Shown here piece by piece: positions 1 through 11,902 of a stretch of 64,000 nucleotides of DNA (positions are counted from its first letter, which is position 1; each line of letters begins with the position of its first letter). The position numbers and the translations under genes were made by a program. The notes under the pieces were generated by a model. The model searched no databases and was not told where the DNA came from. It saw only the letters and a program-made list of their open reading frames with translations. The stretch is taken from NCBI GenBank assembly GCA_905160935.1, contig CAJHZI010000302.1, positions 427,054-491,053 on the forward strand. The letters run 5' to 3'. Source of the stretch: Enchytraeus crypticus (Eukaryota; Annelida; Clitellata; Enchytraeida; Enchytraeidae).

Positions 1-318
1 ATTTTGAAGTTACCTGTTATTAAATGTTTTGAATAAAGTTTAAATGTAACCCTAGTGAATTTATTTTCTTGTAAAGGTTATCGAATTTCTTATATTATGA
101 AGAAAGAAATCCTTATTCATTACACGAGTAGCTGGGACAATAAAATCTGTTATTAGCACTACGTCTACAAAAACCATATCTTCAAATAATTAAAATGACA
201 CCTAGAAAAATAATGATCAACTTCTTCTATATTTATGTCTGCCATAAATAAATAAATCAATCAATAAATCGTATAATACTACTAGTAAATAAAAGCATCT
301 TTATCACTATCTTTATTT
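1..318. other. Gene-free AT-rich sequence
   Basis: AT-rich sequence up to the start of a LINE fragment. I see no exon, RNA gene or clear repeat here. Confidence 0.5.
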
Positions 319-770
319 ATGATAAAGATAGTGAAAAATTTGGTTTGGACCACGCAATTGTATGGATGTGAAACATGGACCTTAAGGAAGGAAGATATTA
401 GGAAACTGGAGGCATTGGAAATGTGGAATTGGAGAAGAGTGGAGAGGATTAGCTGGACTCGAAAGGTTACAAATGAGGAAGTCCTGGAGAGAGTTGGCAC
501 AGATAGACAGTTGATAAATGTATTAAGAAATAGGAAGAAGAGATGGATGAGACACATTCTAAGGGGGGAAGGTCTATTTAAAGAGGTCATAGAAGGTAGA
601 ATGGAAGGAAAAAGAGGCAGGGGCAGGCCGAGATTAGGTATGCTAGATGATTTAAAGACCCACTCATATGTGGAAATGAAGAGGAAGGCGGAAGACAGAG
701 AAGAGTGGAGGCGTTATGTACCATGGACCTGCCAGTAGGCAGTTCACTAAGAGAGAGAGAGAGAAATAAA
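311..770 (+). mobile_element. 5'-truncated LINE, C-terminal end of endonuclease-reverse transcriptase
   Basis: An open frame at 319-738 encodes the C-terminal segment typical of animal endonuclease-reverse transcriptase LINEs. It contains LYGCETWTLRKED, a W-rich RISWTRKVTNEEVLERV block, RKKRWMRHILRGE and RGRGRPR. There is no RT catalytic core, so this is a 5'-truncated copy. It ends with a PWTCQ stop, then GGCAGTTCACTAAGAG and a (GA)n tail. Nearly the same sequence recurs at 63540-64000 (plus), and shorter 3' ends occur at 8697-8840 (minus), 23938-25000 (minus) and 42045-42175 (plus). The (GA)n tail is the family's 3' terminus. It is not a host gene. Confidence 0.85.
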
Positions 771-851
771 AGTACGCTTACTAATCCAAAGAGGTGCTTA
801 CTAATCCAAAGTGATCATACTGAACGTAAGCAGAACAGTAATTAAGTAGAA

Positions 852-1097
852 AACAAGCACTATAGTGATATGATCAACTATGTCGATATCTATCACTTTT
901 AATGCCACATGTTTAAACCGTTAGGCAATTTATAGTCTATGTCCCGTGCAACCAGTCCTGTGAATGTCCGAGATTTTACTCTCGGATCAGCGCCCGGGGA
1001 ATCGAACCTACGAGAATTCATTTCACCTTAGGATCTCATTTAAAACTTCATGACGTTACCATGCGCCTCTAACCACTGCGCTATCGAGACATTCAAC
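852..1097 (-). repeat. tRNA-derived SINE, type B
   Basis: Read on the minus strand, this starts near TAGCGCAGTGGTTAGAGG, which fits a Pol III A box. About 80 bases later comes a B-box-like GGTTCGATTCCCC, then a body with TCGGACATTCACAGGACTGG and TAGTTGATCA. Copies at 3303-3548 (minus), 27118-27357 (plus) and 27552-27797 (plus) align over their length. It lies within the TRIM gene, 3' of exon 2. Confidence 0.7.
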
Positions 1098-1145
1098 ACA
1101 CACTACATCACACATTTAACACATATTACCATGCGACAGTAGTAC

Positions 1146-1325
1146 CTGTGATATGCAGTAGCACTCGTGTCCTTTGGGATGTTCGAGAATGGTGCATTCC
1201 TTACATATGGGCACACTGCACGTGCGACAGTAGTAGAGGAGATTCTCTGAGCGGTGGCGCACACACTTCACTGTCTTAGACATCTTGAATTGAGGTCCAC
1301 TGAACAGGTCGCTCATTGCTGCAAC
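1146..1325 (-). CDS. TRIM-NHL protein, coding exon 2 (B-box 2)
   Basis: This 60-codon exon lies between an acceptor AG at 1327-1326 and a donor GT at 1145-1144. Both ends are phase 0, matching exon 1. It carries a complete B-box type 2 zinc finger: C190, H193, C202, C205, C210, C213, H218 and H222 of the predicted protein, including YCRTCSVPICKECT. That stretch is characteristic of TRIM71/LIN-41 and its TRIM-NHL relatives. In that family the B-box is followed by a coiled coil, a filamin domain and NHL repeats; those must lie left of the window. The open frame runs past the donor for a few codons, but the splice site and phase support the boundary used here. Confidence 0.7.
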
Positions 1326-2284
1326 CTACACAACGCGAACGTTAGAGATCAATCAATCAATCAATCAAACCGAAAAGCGACAATAAATCATTGATTATTA
1401 GTAGAAATAATCCTAAGTTGTATCCGGGTTGCTGAATAATAGACCAACTGTGGACTGCACGTGTCGTAGAAGGCGACAAAGCATTAAGATCTAAACCAAC
1501 ACCGGAAAGGGCATTCAGTTGGGGAACGCCTAGGCTTCAGAAATTGCTGTAACAATTTCCAAAATGAATGGAACAGTTTAAACCCGACCCTAGTTAACAG
1601 GGATTCAAGGGTAGATAATTATGATTATAAGAAGCAATCATTAAACTCAATACAATGAATTGCTAGTCATAATTAAAAATAAACAATCAACATACATGAC
1701 TTAGTCAATAGACACGATAGAGTTAATCAATATGCTATTATGCACAGTTCAATGAATCACTCAATGAACATTATGGTGTTAATCAATATGCATAGTTCAA
1801 TGAATCTCTCAATAGACTTCTCATAAAGTAATGACCAATGCAGAAATTATTCTTTAGCATATAGAAATTGCTAATAAGAAATACTCTCTCAAATGATTCC
1901 AGTGAATCTATATATAACTTGATCAATAATCAGTAGACATGTTAAGCAATCAAGTTCAACCAATGAATAAAGAAATGGATTTTGCAACTGCAATTCAACA
2001 AGCATAATTCTATGGTATCTATTAAGTGATTCATTGGACTATGCATACTGATATAAGTATAAAGATCAAATACTAAATATCCACAAAGATAGTTATCAAT
2101 CATTATCAGTCAATTAACTAATCACCAAATCAGTGCATTAAAAGGTTACATCGTCTATTACTACGATTAATTGAAAGTTCCCATCATCAAAACCACTGAC
2201 TAAGAAAGGAAAATAGTATACAATAGTTAATATCATCAATATAGTACATTAATTACCATTATTATGATTATCACTTTGACCTAC
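1326..2284 (-). other. TRIM-NHL intron 1
   Basis: Intron between the two TRIM exons, with GT at 2284-2283 and AG at 1327-1326. It contains a GAT-tailed repeat at about 1425-1640. The rest is AT-rich sequence with many TCAAT runs. No other coding signal was seen. Confidence 0.65.
1425..1640 (+). repeat. Unclassified short interspersed repeat with GAT-rich tail
   Basis: The body reads GGTTGCTGAATAATAGACCA, then GTGGACTGCACGTGTC, a segment with AAGGGCATTC, and a conserved 3' end CCCGACCCTAG...GGGATTCAAGGGTAGAT that runs into GAT/ATT triplets. Other copies or partial copies lie at 4070-4195, 17165-17245, 35755-36010, 37725-37845 and 42330-42445. It looks like a SINE, but I cannot identify a tRNA head. 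Confidence 0.6.
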
Positions 2285-2791
2285 CTGATGCCCCTCGAAG
2301 CAGTGCATAAATCTGTGCGCAAGCTCGCACCTGGCGCACAGAAAACTCGCGCAGTCAAAACAATGAGAGGTCACAGCGCCATTCGTCTCCCCCCCGCCCG
2401 TCTCTCCATTCTCCCCCGCCGCACTGTTTCTGCCCTTGCAGACCCCGCAGGTCTTGGTCGTCGGATCGAAGGTGTGCTCCTCTATCATGTTGACCACGGC
2501 GTAGTCAGGCATGAGCTGAGCCAGTCCACCGCAGGATAGGTAGGACTCCGTGTGACAAGCAGGACAGACAATCCTATCAGGGGCCTCCTGCAAGCGCATC
2601 AGACATCCCTGGCAGAAACTATGAAAGCAGGACAGAACTTTCGGCTGCGTGTAGATATCTCGACAGATGCCGCAGCGCATGGAGGACTGGGCCTCGGTTT
2701 CAATGTCTGAACTGGCGGCAGAAGAACTGCCCGAGCTGGTACCACTGCCGCTGCTCGGCACTGCGTCGCTGGATAGCGTGGGTGAAGCCAT
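2285..2791 (-). CDS. TRIM-NHL protein, coding exon 1 (RING and B-box 1), TRIM71/LIN-41-like
   Basis: Predicted E3 ubiquitin ligase or RNA-regulating protein of the TRIM-NHL group. The exon gives 169 residues from ATG at 2791 (context GACGATGG) to a CAG/GTAGGT donor at 2285/2284, phase 0. Residues 1-35 are a low-complexity Ser-rich leader. Residues 40-79 form a C3HC4 RING finger (C40, C43, C55, H57, C60, C63, C76, C79). Residues 115-168 form a B-box 1 (C115, C118, C144, C147, C152, C155, H159, H168) with a long Gly/Glu-rich insert. The spacing of RING, B-box 1 and B-box 2 resembles TRIM71/LIN-41, which repress mRNAs in development. TRIM2/3, TRIM56 and TRIM45 are alternatives because the NHL part is not visible. 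The promoter was not located. Confidence 0.75.
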
Positions 2792-3057
2792 CGTCGATGT
2801 CTATCATATATCTAGATGTTTACCGGAGAGAAATAACTTTCTTTCTATAGATGCTTATTAGTGACGAATAACGTCTGCATTAACTCTCTGAAATAATCAA
2901 CGACACAATCATAATCAATATTTCTCAAGTGTCACAAGAGGCATAGCATAGCAAGTCAAAGTCCTTATAATATTAGACAAATCTAAAGCTATAAACCTGA
3001 CTTAACATTAGTTTAAATCCAAAAGCTAGAGCCAAGGTCAACGACAGTATCTTGCTA
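2792..3057. other. Sequence upstream of TRIM exon 1
   Basis: 5' UTR, intron or promoter of the minus-strand TRIM gene. No clear TATA box or splice site was seen. Confidence 0.35.
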
Positions 3058-3160
3058 GATGGCATGTCAGAGACGAGTAGAGCACTGGATTTGAACTCCT
3101 ACTGATCCGCAGTCGAACGACTTGCCAAGCCACCGGCTCAGCCCAGCATCAGCCTCTATG
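3058..3160 (-). repeat. tRNA-derived SINE, type C
   Basis: On the minus strand it reads GCTGAGCCGGTGGCTTGGCA, then GTCGTTCGACTGCGGATCAG, then a B-box-like GAGTTCAAATCC. Related copies at 39705-39835 and 42600-42720 (both minus) keep the B box and a 3' AGGAAACTGACG module. Confidence 0.55.
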
Positions 3161-3302
3161 TATATAAGGGGCAAACCGTCCATGATTGTAAGTACAGCCA
3201 CAGAAAGCAACAGTTGCGTTAAGATGAAGAGTACAATACGACAGATGTTATCTGATTGGAACAAAATCGTTGAAAATGCCACAGTTAAGTAAAAGTAAAG
3301 TA

Positions 3303-3548
3303 AACACGCATTATAGTGAAATGATCAACTATGTTGATATCTTATCACTTTTTATATCGCATTTTTAAACCGCTGGACAATTTAGATGCAGATCATTTTC
3401 CGTGTAATCAGTATAATGAATGTCCGAGATTTTACGCTCAGATCAGCGCGGCTGGGATTCGAACACACGACGGTTCAATTTACCCCAGGATCTGTTATCT
3501 AAAACTTCATGACGTTACCCATACACTTTTAAGACATTCTATCAAGAC
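3303..3548 (-). repeat. tRNA-derived SINE, type B
   Basis: Second copy of the type B SINE. It has a B-box-like TTCGAATCCCAGC, then the TCGGACATTC and TAGTTGATCATTTC body. The open frame at 3331-3600 across it is incidental. Confidence 0.65.
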
Positions 3549-4069
3549 AGTTGCAGGAAAAATATACGACAATCAAAGGAGTCCTACTACACAAATCTAA
3601 AGCTATAACCTGCATTTAACGTCAGCTCAAAGCCAAAAACTACAGCTTCTAGGCACGGTACTTAAAGAATAAGAACAATACCGCTACATCTACAGCCAAA
3701 ATTTTCCAGAACGCGAGGTGATACTTGCTACTACAGTCAAGACAAAAAAGAAAAATTCAGTAAACCCAGCTAATAATTAAAATTCATTTAAATTTATACT
3801 CTGTTAATGATAAAAAGGCTGCTTTTTTACTCTACTAGATGGTGCAGATGACAGGTCCTCCAGAAATTGTAGCCTAATCTCCTTATTAACTAATCACAAA
3901 TTAAATTGCTAGCAAGCTATTCAAAACAAAAGAATTTAACCTACAAGTAGCGCTATTCTCAACTTCATGAATTTATTTTTAAGTTATATTTAAAACTATT
4001 TATTCATCCGTTTATTGATAATTATTATTATATAGTTATTGATTACTGCTAAATGTAATAATTGATATT

Positions 4070-4195
4070 TATTAAACCAACGCCAGAAAGATGAGCGTCC
4101 AGGCTCCAGAAATTTCCACAAAATTTACTAACACGAGTGGAAGTCTGACACGACCCTAACTATACAGGAATTTAAGGGAGGATGATGATGAGTTT
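4070..4195 (+). repeat. GAT-tailed interspersed repeat, 3' part
   Basis: Shares CAGAAAGATGAGCGTCCAGG, a CCAGAAATTTCC block and the ACGACCCTAAC...AAGGGAGGATGATGATGAG 3' end with the repeat at 1425-1640. The 5' part is missing. Confidence 0.5.
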
Positions 4196-5106
4196 TACAA
4201 TTTATTACAACCCAACGTATTATTATTAAAACCATTAATCGCTGCTAAATACACACGACGACGAAGAATCAGAAAAAAACCTCGATAAACTTTCGATCAT
4301 CTCACGTTCACTTATGCCCATACGAAAAAAGTTATTCCACGGCAAAGGCCTTTTTCTTTGTACACACGATATCTTCGTACAACTTCTAAACAAGCATTTC
4401 TGTCTACTAAATTTCCCTTTAAGAAGGTCCACTAACTATTGTTCATCTAACTAATAAATATTTTTAATTACGATTGTTAGTCACATTACTCATGGATAAA
4501 TAGTTACAATACAAAAATCAAAATCAATACATAAATCAAATCAAAAATATACGAAGTTAAACCTACAGGAAGCTTGCGTACTAAATAATGCTCTTTGTCC
4601 CACTAGTCACAACGCTAACATTCGCTCCAACAAGAATTCGCCGTTATGAAGACCTATACGAGCCGCTAGCCTAGCTCCGGATTTGCTTTCTTTCGTTCAA
4701 CGGCTAGCACCAGCCCAGCTACGACCACGGCTGGAGCTGCGAGCCAGCTAATCCAGCTACAGTGGCCTACATAACCGTCCGGTTTACAAGTAGACCACGG
4801 AGCACCTCGAAAGCGCTGGAAAGCAATACCAAAGTGCAGAAAGCTCCAAAGCATGGGAAGAGATCTATTTTCATAAACAGCAAACTCAACCGCCAGCTAC
4901 AGTGTCAAGAGACGAACTGGTACCGGGTTTTACAAGATAAACAATTGATGGATTGTACGATAGGAGCTATTTCATTTACCACACACAGATATATATTTAA
5001 TAATAATTAATCAAACACATTTTAAAATCAATCATTCATACGCCATATTCAATTGATCGGTCTTCTCAAATCGCGAAGATTTTCAATATGGTATAATTTG
5101 TCCTAT
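4196..5106. other. Gene-free stretch
   Basis: The short frames here overlap on opposite strands and show no recognisable domain or splice pattern. I see nothing functional. Confidence 0.45.
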
Positions 5107-5241
5107 GACTGGAGCCAATGGCCATGTCGGTAACATATTCGACCGCAGATCAGTACGTGCGGGGTTAAAATCCTGGGCTCACCCGTCACTGACTTTCGAG
5201 TGAGGAAACTGACGTTAACATTAACTTTAACAGCTTTATAA
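5107..5241 (+). repeat. tRNA-derived SINE, type A
   Basis: Pol III promoter-like head with A box TGGCCATGTCGG and B-box region GGGTTAAAATCC. Then come ACCCGTCACTGAC and the 3' module GAGGAAACTGACGTTAAC. Other copies: 11837-11902, 14884-14995, 39264-39401 and 41036-41143 (minus), and 23008-23100 and 24515-24650 (plus). Confidence 0.7.
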
Positions 5242-6435
5242 ATACCTATAGTAGTTAAAAATCACTATAAGAAATGCACAAGCTATGCAGGCTATTGTAA
5301 ATCTGCCACAATAGAATATTGAGCGGTATGTTATTTAAAAACCAGGCCTACTAAATTGCATATAACTTCGCTAAATTAAATTGAAAAATCCAGTCCAAGA
5401 AAGCGATATTAAAGGATCGTTTGAGAGCGGTACCTCAGGTTCATCAGATGGATGAGGAGATATTTAATACAATGGCAAAATGATAAAAATAAGTTAATAA
5501 ACTCTGTATATTACAACAAAACTAAGTAAACAAGTAATAAACAACGATTGCATTACAACGTGGTATGGCAACTAGTCGTTGACAAAATAAACAAATCAGT
5601 TTCTAGACTGTGGCGTTGGTGGAGGCGACACACGACCATATAAAACGTCCATGGTAGGAGCTGGGATTTCAATCACCGCGGACCAGAAAAAATTATATTT
5701 AATTCTTTAAATTACTTAGCCACTTATGAACAATTATTTAGTTTGAACAAGCTTTTAATAGATTACATATAAAATATTAAATATTACTAAAATTCCACTC
5801 TTCGAAAATGGTTCAAATGCCTTTTCAATTCCTGCAATATTTACTTAAAACGACTACGGTACGAAACTAATATTATGACTTACTTAAATCATAGTAGTAG
5901 TATCCTTATGTTCAGACTAATGGAATGATTTCTTATACTGCCTATTTGAGCTCTACACGGTTTAATCTGAAAACAATGAAGGAACAAAAAAACCAAAGCC
6001 ATTCTAGAACCTTGTCTAGAATCTTATAAAATGATAAGGAACACTTAATATTAAAATACTAGCTAATACTAACCAACCTGTTTAATTCTATTAGTAACGT
6101 GGAGTTGAATTATTCGTTTCTCTATAAAAGCAAATGTAAACATGCATAGTGTTCTAGTATAATGACTTTATTGATATGAGATAGACCGTGTGATACCACG
6201 CATATCTGCCATCAACTACACCAACACGGTTACTTACATACAGTCGCACATTTCTAATTAAATGTTCGACTGCTATTGACTTAATAACTCTTAACCGAAC
6301 CAATCAGAAAGCGTGAAGTAAATTTGACCTATGTTAAACGCCACCAGACTGCTTATGATAAGGGGTACTATGACACGAATGTCGATCATCTGTACCTATG
6401 ATGATTGTTTGCGCATCTGTCTGTGTCTACCCAGC
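5242..6435. other. Gene-free stretch
   Basis: AT-rich DNA with no recognisable gene, RNA or dispersed repeat. Confidence 0.45.
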
Positions 6436-6775
6436 GAGAGAGCAAGAGAGAGGGAGAGGGAGAGAGTGAGAAAGACAGAGACAGAGAGAGACAGAGAGTT
6501 AGAGAGAGAGAGAGAGAGACAGCCAGACAGACTGAGAGAGACACAGATAGAGATACATGAGAGAGGGGGAGAGAACGAGAGCGAGATAGCGAGCAAGGTA
6601 GTGCCTTTAAAGCATTAATCGCTACCTGAGTACGGTCGTTTCTATGCTACACTTTCGAAGATGAGACAGACGTTGAACTTAATTCTAGCAAGGCTGACAA
6701 GCAAACAGACAAGCAGAAGAAAAACAGAGAGAGAGAGATAGAGAGAGGGAGGGAGAGACACTAAAGTGAAATAAA
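6436..6775. repeat. GA-rich microsatellite region
   Basis: Imperfect (GA)n with GACA interruptions at 6436-6590, and a second block at about 6725-6762. The open frames on both strands (about 6331-6618) are products of the repeat. Confidence 0.85.
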
Positions 6776-8696
6776 CCTGAAAAGAAAGCACCAGTCAATG
6801 AAGAGTGGAAACAACAGAAACATAATTAAGACAAAGTAGGAGACGATGGAAAATACCAAAAAGAAAAATACGCAATGACAACGAAAGAAAAATCACGCAG
6901 AAAACAGCAGGAAATATCACAAAGCTACGTAGAGTGAGAAATAAGACAAATGTATGAGCGTGGTTGAAAATCGGTCAATCAGTGTCTGAATGCAATGCAC
7001 TCAAGGCCGTCTACTGAATTCACCGGACGGTATAAAAACTGCCGCCGCGCCCCGTCGACTCGGGTTCCCATTCCCTCCAGATACAGAGGCTATCGGTCAG
7101 CATAAATACATACAATTAAATACTTCACATGAAATTATTTTTGGGAAAGTTTCATTCAAACGAAACAGAAAAATTCACAAAAGATGCGACACTGTTATCA
7201 ATTTAGCAATCATAAATCGAATGTTTGGCAAAACACATACTGCTCCGCAAAAGATTCCAACAATTGCGCTACAAACTCTTTATTCCAAAATCTAAACATT
7301 ACTATATACAATTACTTATAATTAATAGGAGAGAGAGAGAAAGCACTACCCATCACAAATGGTACATTTGGAAGATTTGTCATTATATCATAAAATCAAC
7401 AAAAAAGGCAGCAACGGTACTATAACATAAGCCTACAAACCATAATTCCATCTAAAATTAACCCCCCTTTAATTTCACACATTTACTGAAATATATTATG
7501 ATATTCAAACAGCGTCAGTACTTTTTATTTGAAAGCCCTGCCACCAAGAAAAAAGCCGAAAGTTTTGGAGAAAACGTTTACCACAGAATTGGAGATACCT
7601 GTATTTTAGAACAGGATTTTACTGTCAGTTGTGACGGCTACAGTAGATAAAGCTGTCACGAATGCGATAGAGTTAACACGACAGACGTAATAAATAGATA
7701 TATCTACAATTATACATTATCCCGCAAATAGAGCAGGAAGAAAATAATTAAATATCACATTCTAGCCATCAGAGACAATCCAGTATACCTCATAAACCTC
7801 TCATAATTAACTCGTCCAGAACTTGATAACAAACATAAAACAGACAACCCTGTCGTCATATGCTCCTAACACGATAGCACTCCTCATAGCTACAGATGCT
7901 GGATTCAATAATAGTTATTTATGTTCTTATCTTTGCCTCAAATATTATTGATGCAGCACAATTAATTATTTTCTGTTCTTTTTTCTATTTTTAAACATTT
8001 TTATCAGTTTCCTTAGTGTTAACTCAGAGAAAATTGAGAACAGGCTAACTGAAAACAAGACTAAGGACCAACGAAGACTCTGTCATTATCTTCGGATGGG
8101 TAAATGGACGTTACAAGTTTACACCTTTATCATATATAGATAAGGCAAAAAGTACAACAAATACGAAAAGTTTAAGACCACAAATTTCCATGACACATAA
8201 CATTTATGATGATCTAATCAGATCTTCAGTAATATAAATATATAACTTGAATAATGCATACTCACGAGTTCTCCAACTCAGTTAGTATGCATTGTAGTAC
8301 GCCCGTTATTAATATGCTCTTTTATAGTATCACATTATTCTCGATTTATCCTTGTTCTGTTTATTTACTGCTTCAATTCGTTATTATTTCTCAAAACTAT
8401 AACTATGAATGTAAAAGTTATTTGCAATGGGACATTTTTTCATAATGTTTGATTTCTGATGAAAATAATAAAAAAATTAATATTTAAAGGAAGAATGCAC
8501 TCAATTGAAGGAATTCGATATTTTGCTTATTCTAAATTATTAAAATATATACGGTAAAGCTCAAATAGTGAAATATTAATATCGATTAGCTATATATAAT
8601 ATTAAACTAAAATCGATAGATATAAAGGAGTCCTATTGGATCACGCGCCCTGATCGTTGTCTTACTCTATAATTTAAATGATTATACTTGGCTCGA
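6776..8696. other. Gene-free stretch with one promoter-like patch
   Basis: Mostly AT-rich and without recognisable genes. At about 7028-7062 a TATAAAA box is followed by a short CpG-rich segment (GCCGCCGCGCCCCGTCGAC), an unusual composition here that could be a core promoter. I see no gene attached to it. A short GA run lies at 7330-7342. Confidence 0.35.
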
Positions 8697-8840
8697 TGTT
8701 AAGCTAATCATAGCGCTCTCTTTCTCTCTCTCTCTCTTAGTGCACTGCCAACTGGGAGGTCCACGGTATATAATGATACACACTCCACTCTTCTATGTCT
8801 TCCTCTTACCTCTTCATTTCCACATATGCGAAGGTCTTAC
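8697..8840 (-). mobile_element. LINE 3'-end fragment (GA-tailed family)
   Basis: On the minus strand it reads CATATGTGGAAATGAAGAGG, then a purine-rich segment, ATACCGTGGACCTCCCAG, GGCAGTGCACTAAGAG and a (GA)n tail. This is the 3' terminus of the LINE seen at 311-770. Confidence 0.75.
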
Positions 8841-9724
8841 GCTAATCATAGCAAGGTGAATTAAAAAAGCTAAACCTATCATCTGAGGCTAAAACATATG
8901 CATGAGAGTTACAATTAAAGCGCATAACCTTCAGTTTCTCAGTCACGCCCAACTAAACTAGCATAGAATGAATGATACACAATATGAATGGATTGAGATT
9001 AATAAAAGCGTACAAAAATTTAACCAACAACCAAGAGGTTCATTACTTGACGATGCAATCCGTAGATTAGAGAAGATTCAATGTACAGAATAACGCATCA
9101 GAAGTTCAAAACATTATAAACCAGTTGACCACCAACGTCACAAAACTCACAACTTCTGAAGCAAATAAAAATATCACTTACAGGTTGAGAGGCTACAATG
9201 TATTAAATATATTAATGTTAATATATTAATGTTATATTATATACTAATATAATATATTAATATTATTTTTAATACACGAAATATTAAGCAGAATTTAAAG
9301 CTAGATGTGTCATCAGCGACGACCTAGCCTCAATTCAAAATCAGTTATCTACTATCATAACAAAACCTTAGCAGAACGAAATAGTCGATCGTTGAAGATT
9401 ATAAACACTTAATTTTGTTGCAGCACTATGCTGGCTAGTCTAAATAGCTCGATGATTAATAGCGTTAACCATGTGGACATATGGCAGCTCTGCAATTACC
9501 AATCAGTCAACTAGTCGAGGTCAAACAAGGTCTGTTAAGTGCTATCTACACACTTGCTATAACTATAGCGCATGCACTACAGGGGGAAATCAAGCCGAAA
9601 ATATTCCACGAGTACAAAGCTATTTCATACTTACTTAAATCTAAAATCCAATAACTAGCACAATGCAAGCACTGCATAAACTGATAAAAATAAAGAGAAA
9701 ACGTTGTAGAAAATCTATACATTC

Positions 9725-9794
9725 ATTTTCTTACCTATATTTAACATTCATGTTATATATATAACATTCATGTTAAATATAGGTAGGAAAATAT
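9725..9794. repeat. About 70-bp near-perfect palindrome
   Basis: The left arm ATTTTCTTACCTATATTTAA and the right arm TTAAATATAGGTAGGAAAAT are reverse complements with one mismatch. They are joined by a self-complementary centre of ATTCATGTTAT halves. It could be a small foldback transposon or a cruciform-prone site. Confidence 0.6.
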
Positions 9795-10056
9795 AACTTC
9801 ATCAAATCTTTCGAACGCTCACAGAAAGTAACACATACATACTTTAGTAATTAGACCAACTTGCAAAAGTTAAATTATCAACGATTGGCTGCGTAATAAA
9901 AAGTCAGACTAATACTGGCTAAAAGCTAATACTGGTGTTTATGGGCATGAGTTTATGCTATAATATATTACACACTACTAACTAATGTTGTGTGCCTATC
10001 AGCAAAAATCTATATTACACGCTGATTAAAATACTTTAGACATTAAATTTTAAGCA

Positions 10057-10163
10057 CTACTACTACTACTATTATTATTATTATTATTATTATCATCGTA
10101 ATCGATCATCATCATCACTATCATCGTCATAATTATTATTATTATTATTATTATTATTATTTT
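10057..10163. repeat. ATT/ATC trinucleotide microsatellite
   Basis: Two (TTA/ATT)n blocks separated by an ATC-rich segment. Confidence 0.8.
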
Positions 10164-11836
10164 TATTAACTATGATAAGTTCTTATATAGCGGTGTCATG
10201 GACGAAATTTGTCTTCGAGTCTGCTTTACAGAGTGTTCAATAGAAATAAACTAATTAAAATGATTAATTGGGCAGGATCACAATTTAGCATATGATAACG
10301 CAAACTTGGTCCACACAGCAGTTAGCATTAGATGCGGAATATTGTAAGCATATGACAGAACTACAGATAACCACTAAGGATAAACGCTTTAAGGATTACA
10401 TAATTATAGAAATTGCAAGATACAACCAGCACATGACAGACTAAAAATGTAATAATATATTGTGATTTCGTTAATTGCAAATTCTAACATGTAGTACCAT
10501 GACATAGGCACCGACTTGGTTAACTTTATACACCATTCAAATAACCAACAAACATGATAGGATTCCATACCAAAACGCTTACAAATACAGAGGACTCAAC
10601 ATATCTCCTATGTCGAATCATCGTAACTTATCAGCCACACTTACTTGGATTTAATGACTAGCTTGTGTTTAATGACTAAGTAACAAGCGTTCAACAGTCA
10701 TACATAAATTAGCACCTGTTTCTAATAGTAGCCCACCATCACTTCGTGCGTTATTTATACGTCAACAGCTGTAGCATAAAATCGACAGATTATAGCATTG
10801 CTTGTAGGTTATAGGTGGTACAATGATGCTATATTGCGCTATTCAAACCACCACAAATCAGCTTATACACAGAAAACAAAAGCCGTGGCAATAGTAAAAT
10901 AGTCTCTAAGATCGTTAGGTCATGAAACTATTACGAAGAAATCTTTACTGTTGTAAGTAAAAGCTTTCATCAATGTTTCAAGAAAAACAACACGATCCTA
11001 TCTGCTCATGTACTTATTGCAGACAACAATAATGTCTATTTTAATAATTAATAATTGTAATTAATACAGAGAGTATCAGTGTTCTAGGGTATAAGTGTTG
11101 CCTAGTCAATTGACGTGAGAAGCAATAGGGTGATGGGGCTATGCGCAGCCTTAGAGCTCAAGCCAGTACACCGATTGTGGCATTATACCACCAAGCTACT
11201 TGCCCTTCACTGTCCAGTCCGCGCTACTGTGGCATTTAGCACAGAGCGGCGCTTTATAAATATACTTATTATTATCATTATGATTAATTCAATTGGATGT
11301 AAAGGAATTCTATTGGACGCACAGTGTTTGATGAAATTGATGAGCAATCGGACCGATATCAAGGCTTCACTCTGAAGATAATAGCAACGATTTCCTTCAG
11401 GAAATTTTCTTGTTAGAAGTAGGTCAACGGCCCACTTAAAACTTCTCTTTATAACCTGCTATTTTGAGAAAACTGGTCGATAGGTGCGCAAACAAAACAG
11501 CTGACAAGTGGATACAACAATTATTCACACTAAGCACACAATGCTCCTAATATCTACTATACCTACCTGATATAAATCAGCTAACTTAATATGCAGCATA
11601 GCAAGGAATAACATAATTCATTTTAAAATGAAAATTGCTAGAATTATAAATCTACAAAAAGGACTTATGGCGTCAATGACAACATCGGGCACTATTGAGC
11701 CAAATCCAAGCCGACGAGCAAAATGGCTGCAAAACTGGTAGGAATTCAAAATCAAGAAAACCAGTTCAAAGAACTCAGAACCCTTGCTCCACCTAATACA
11801 GTTTTCTTACTTTTCGTTTGCTAGCTTTCGGGTATA

Positions 11837-11902
11837 AAAGCTGATAAAGCTAATGTTAACATCAGTTTCCTCTCTCGAAGCGTTGTCACTGGCTCCAGCC
11901 AG
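11837..11902 (-). repeat. Type A SINE, internally deleted
   Basis: Carries the 3' module (TTAACATCAGTTTCCTC on the plus strand) joined to GTCACTGGCTCCAGCC. The central B-box part is missing. Confidence 0.5.

Larger units (their letters stand above)
8841..11836. other. Gene-free stretch with AT-rich simple sequence
   Basis: No gene was recognised. It contains AT palindromic sequence at 9195-9275, a near-perfect palindrome at 9725-9794 and ATT/ATC triplet runs at 10057-10163. Confidence 0.45.

Noticed and set aside
3331-3600. 89-codon frame
   Set aside because: It reads through a SINE in antisense; sibling copies are not open.
6331-6618. Open frames on both strands across the GA region
   Set aside because: The proteins are RE or SL runs produced by a microsatellite; no start context or domain.
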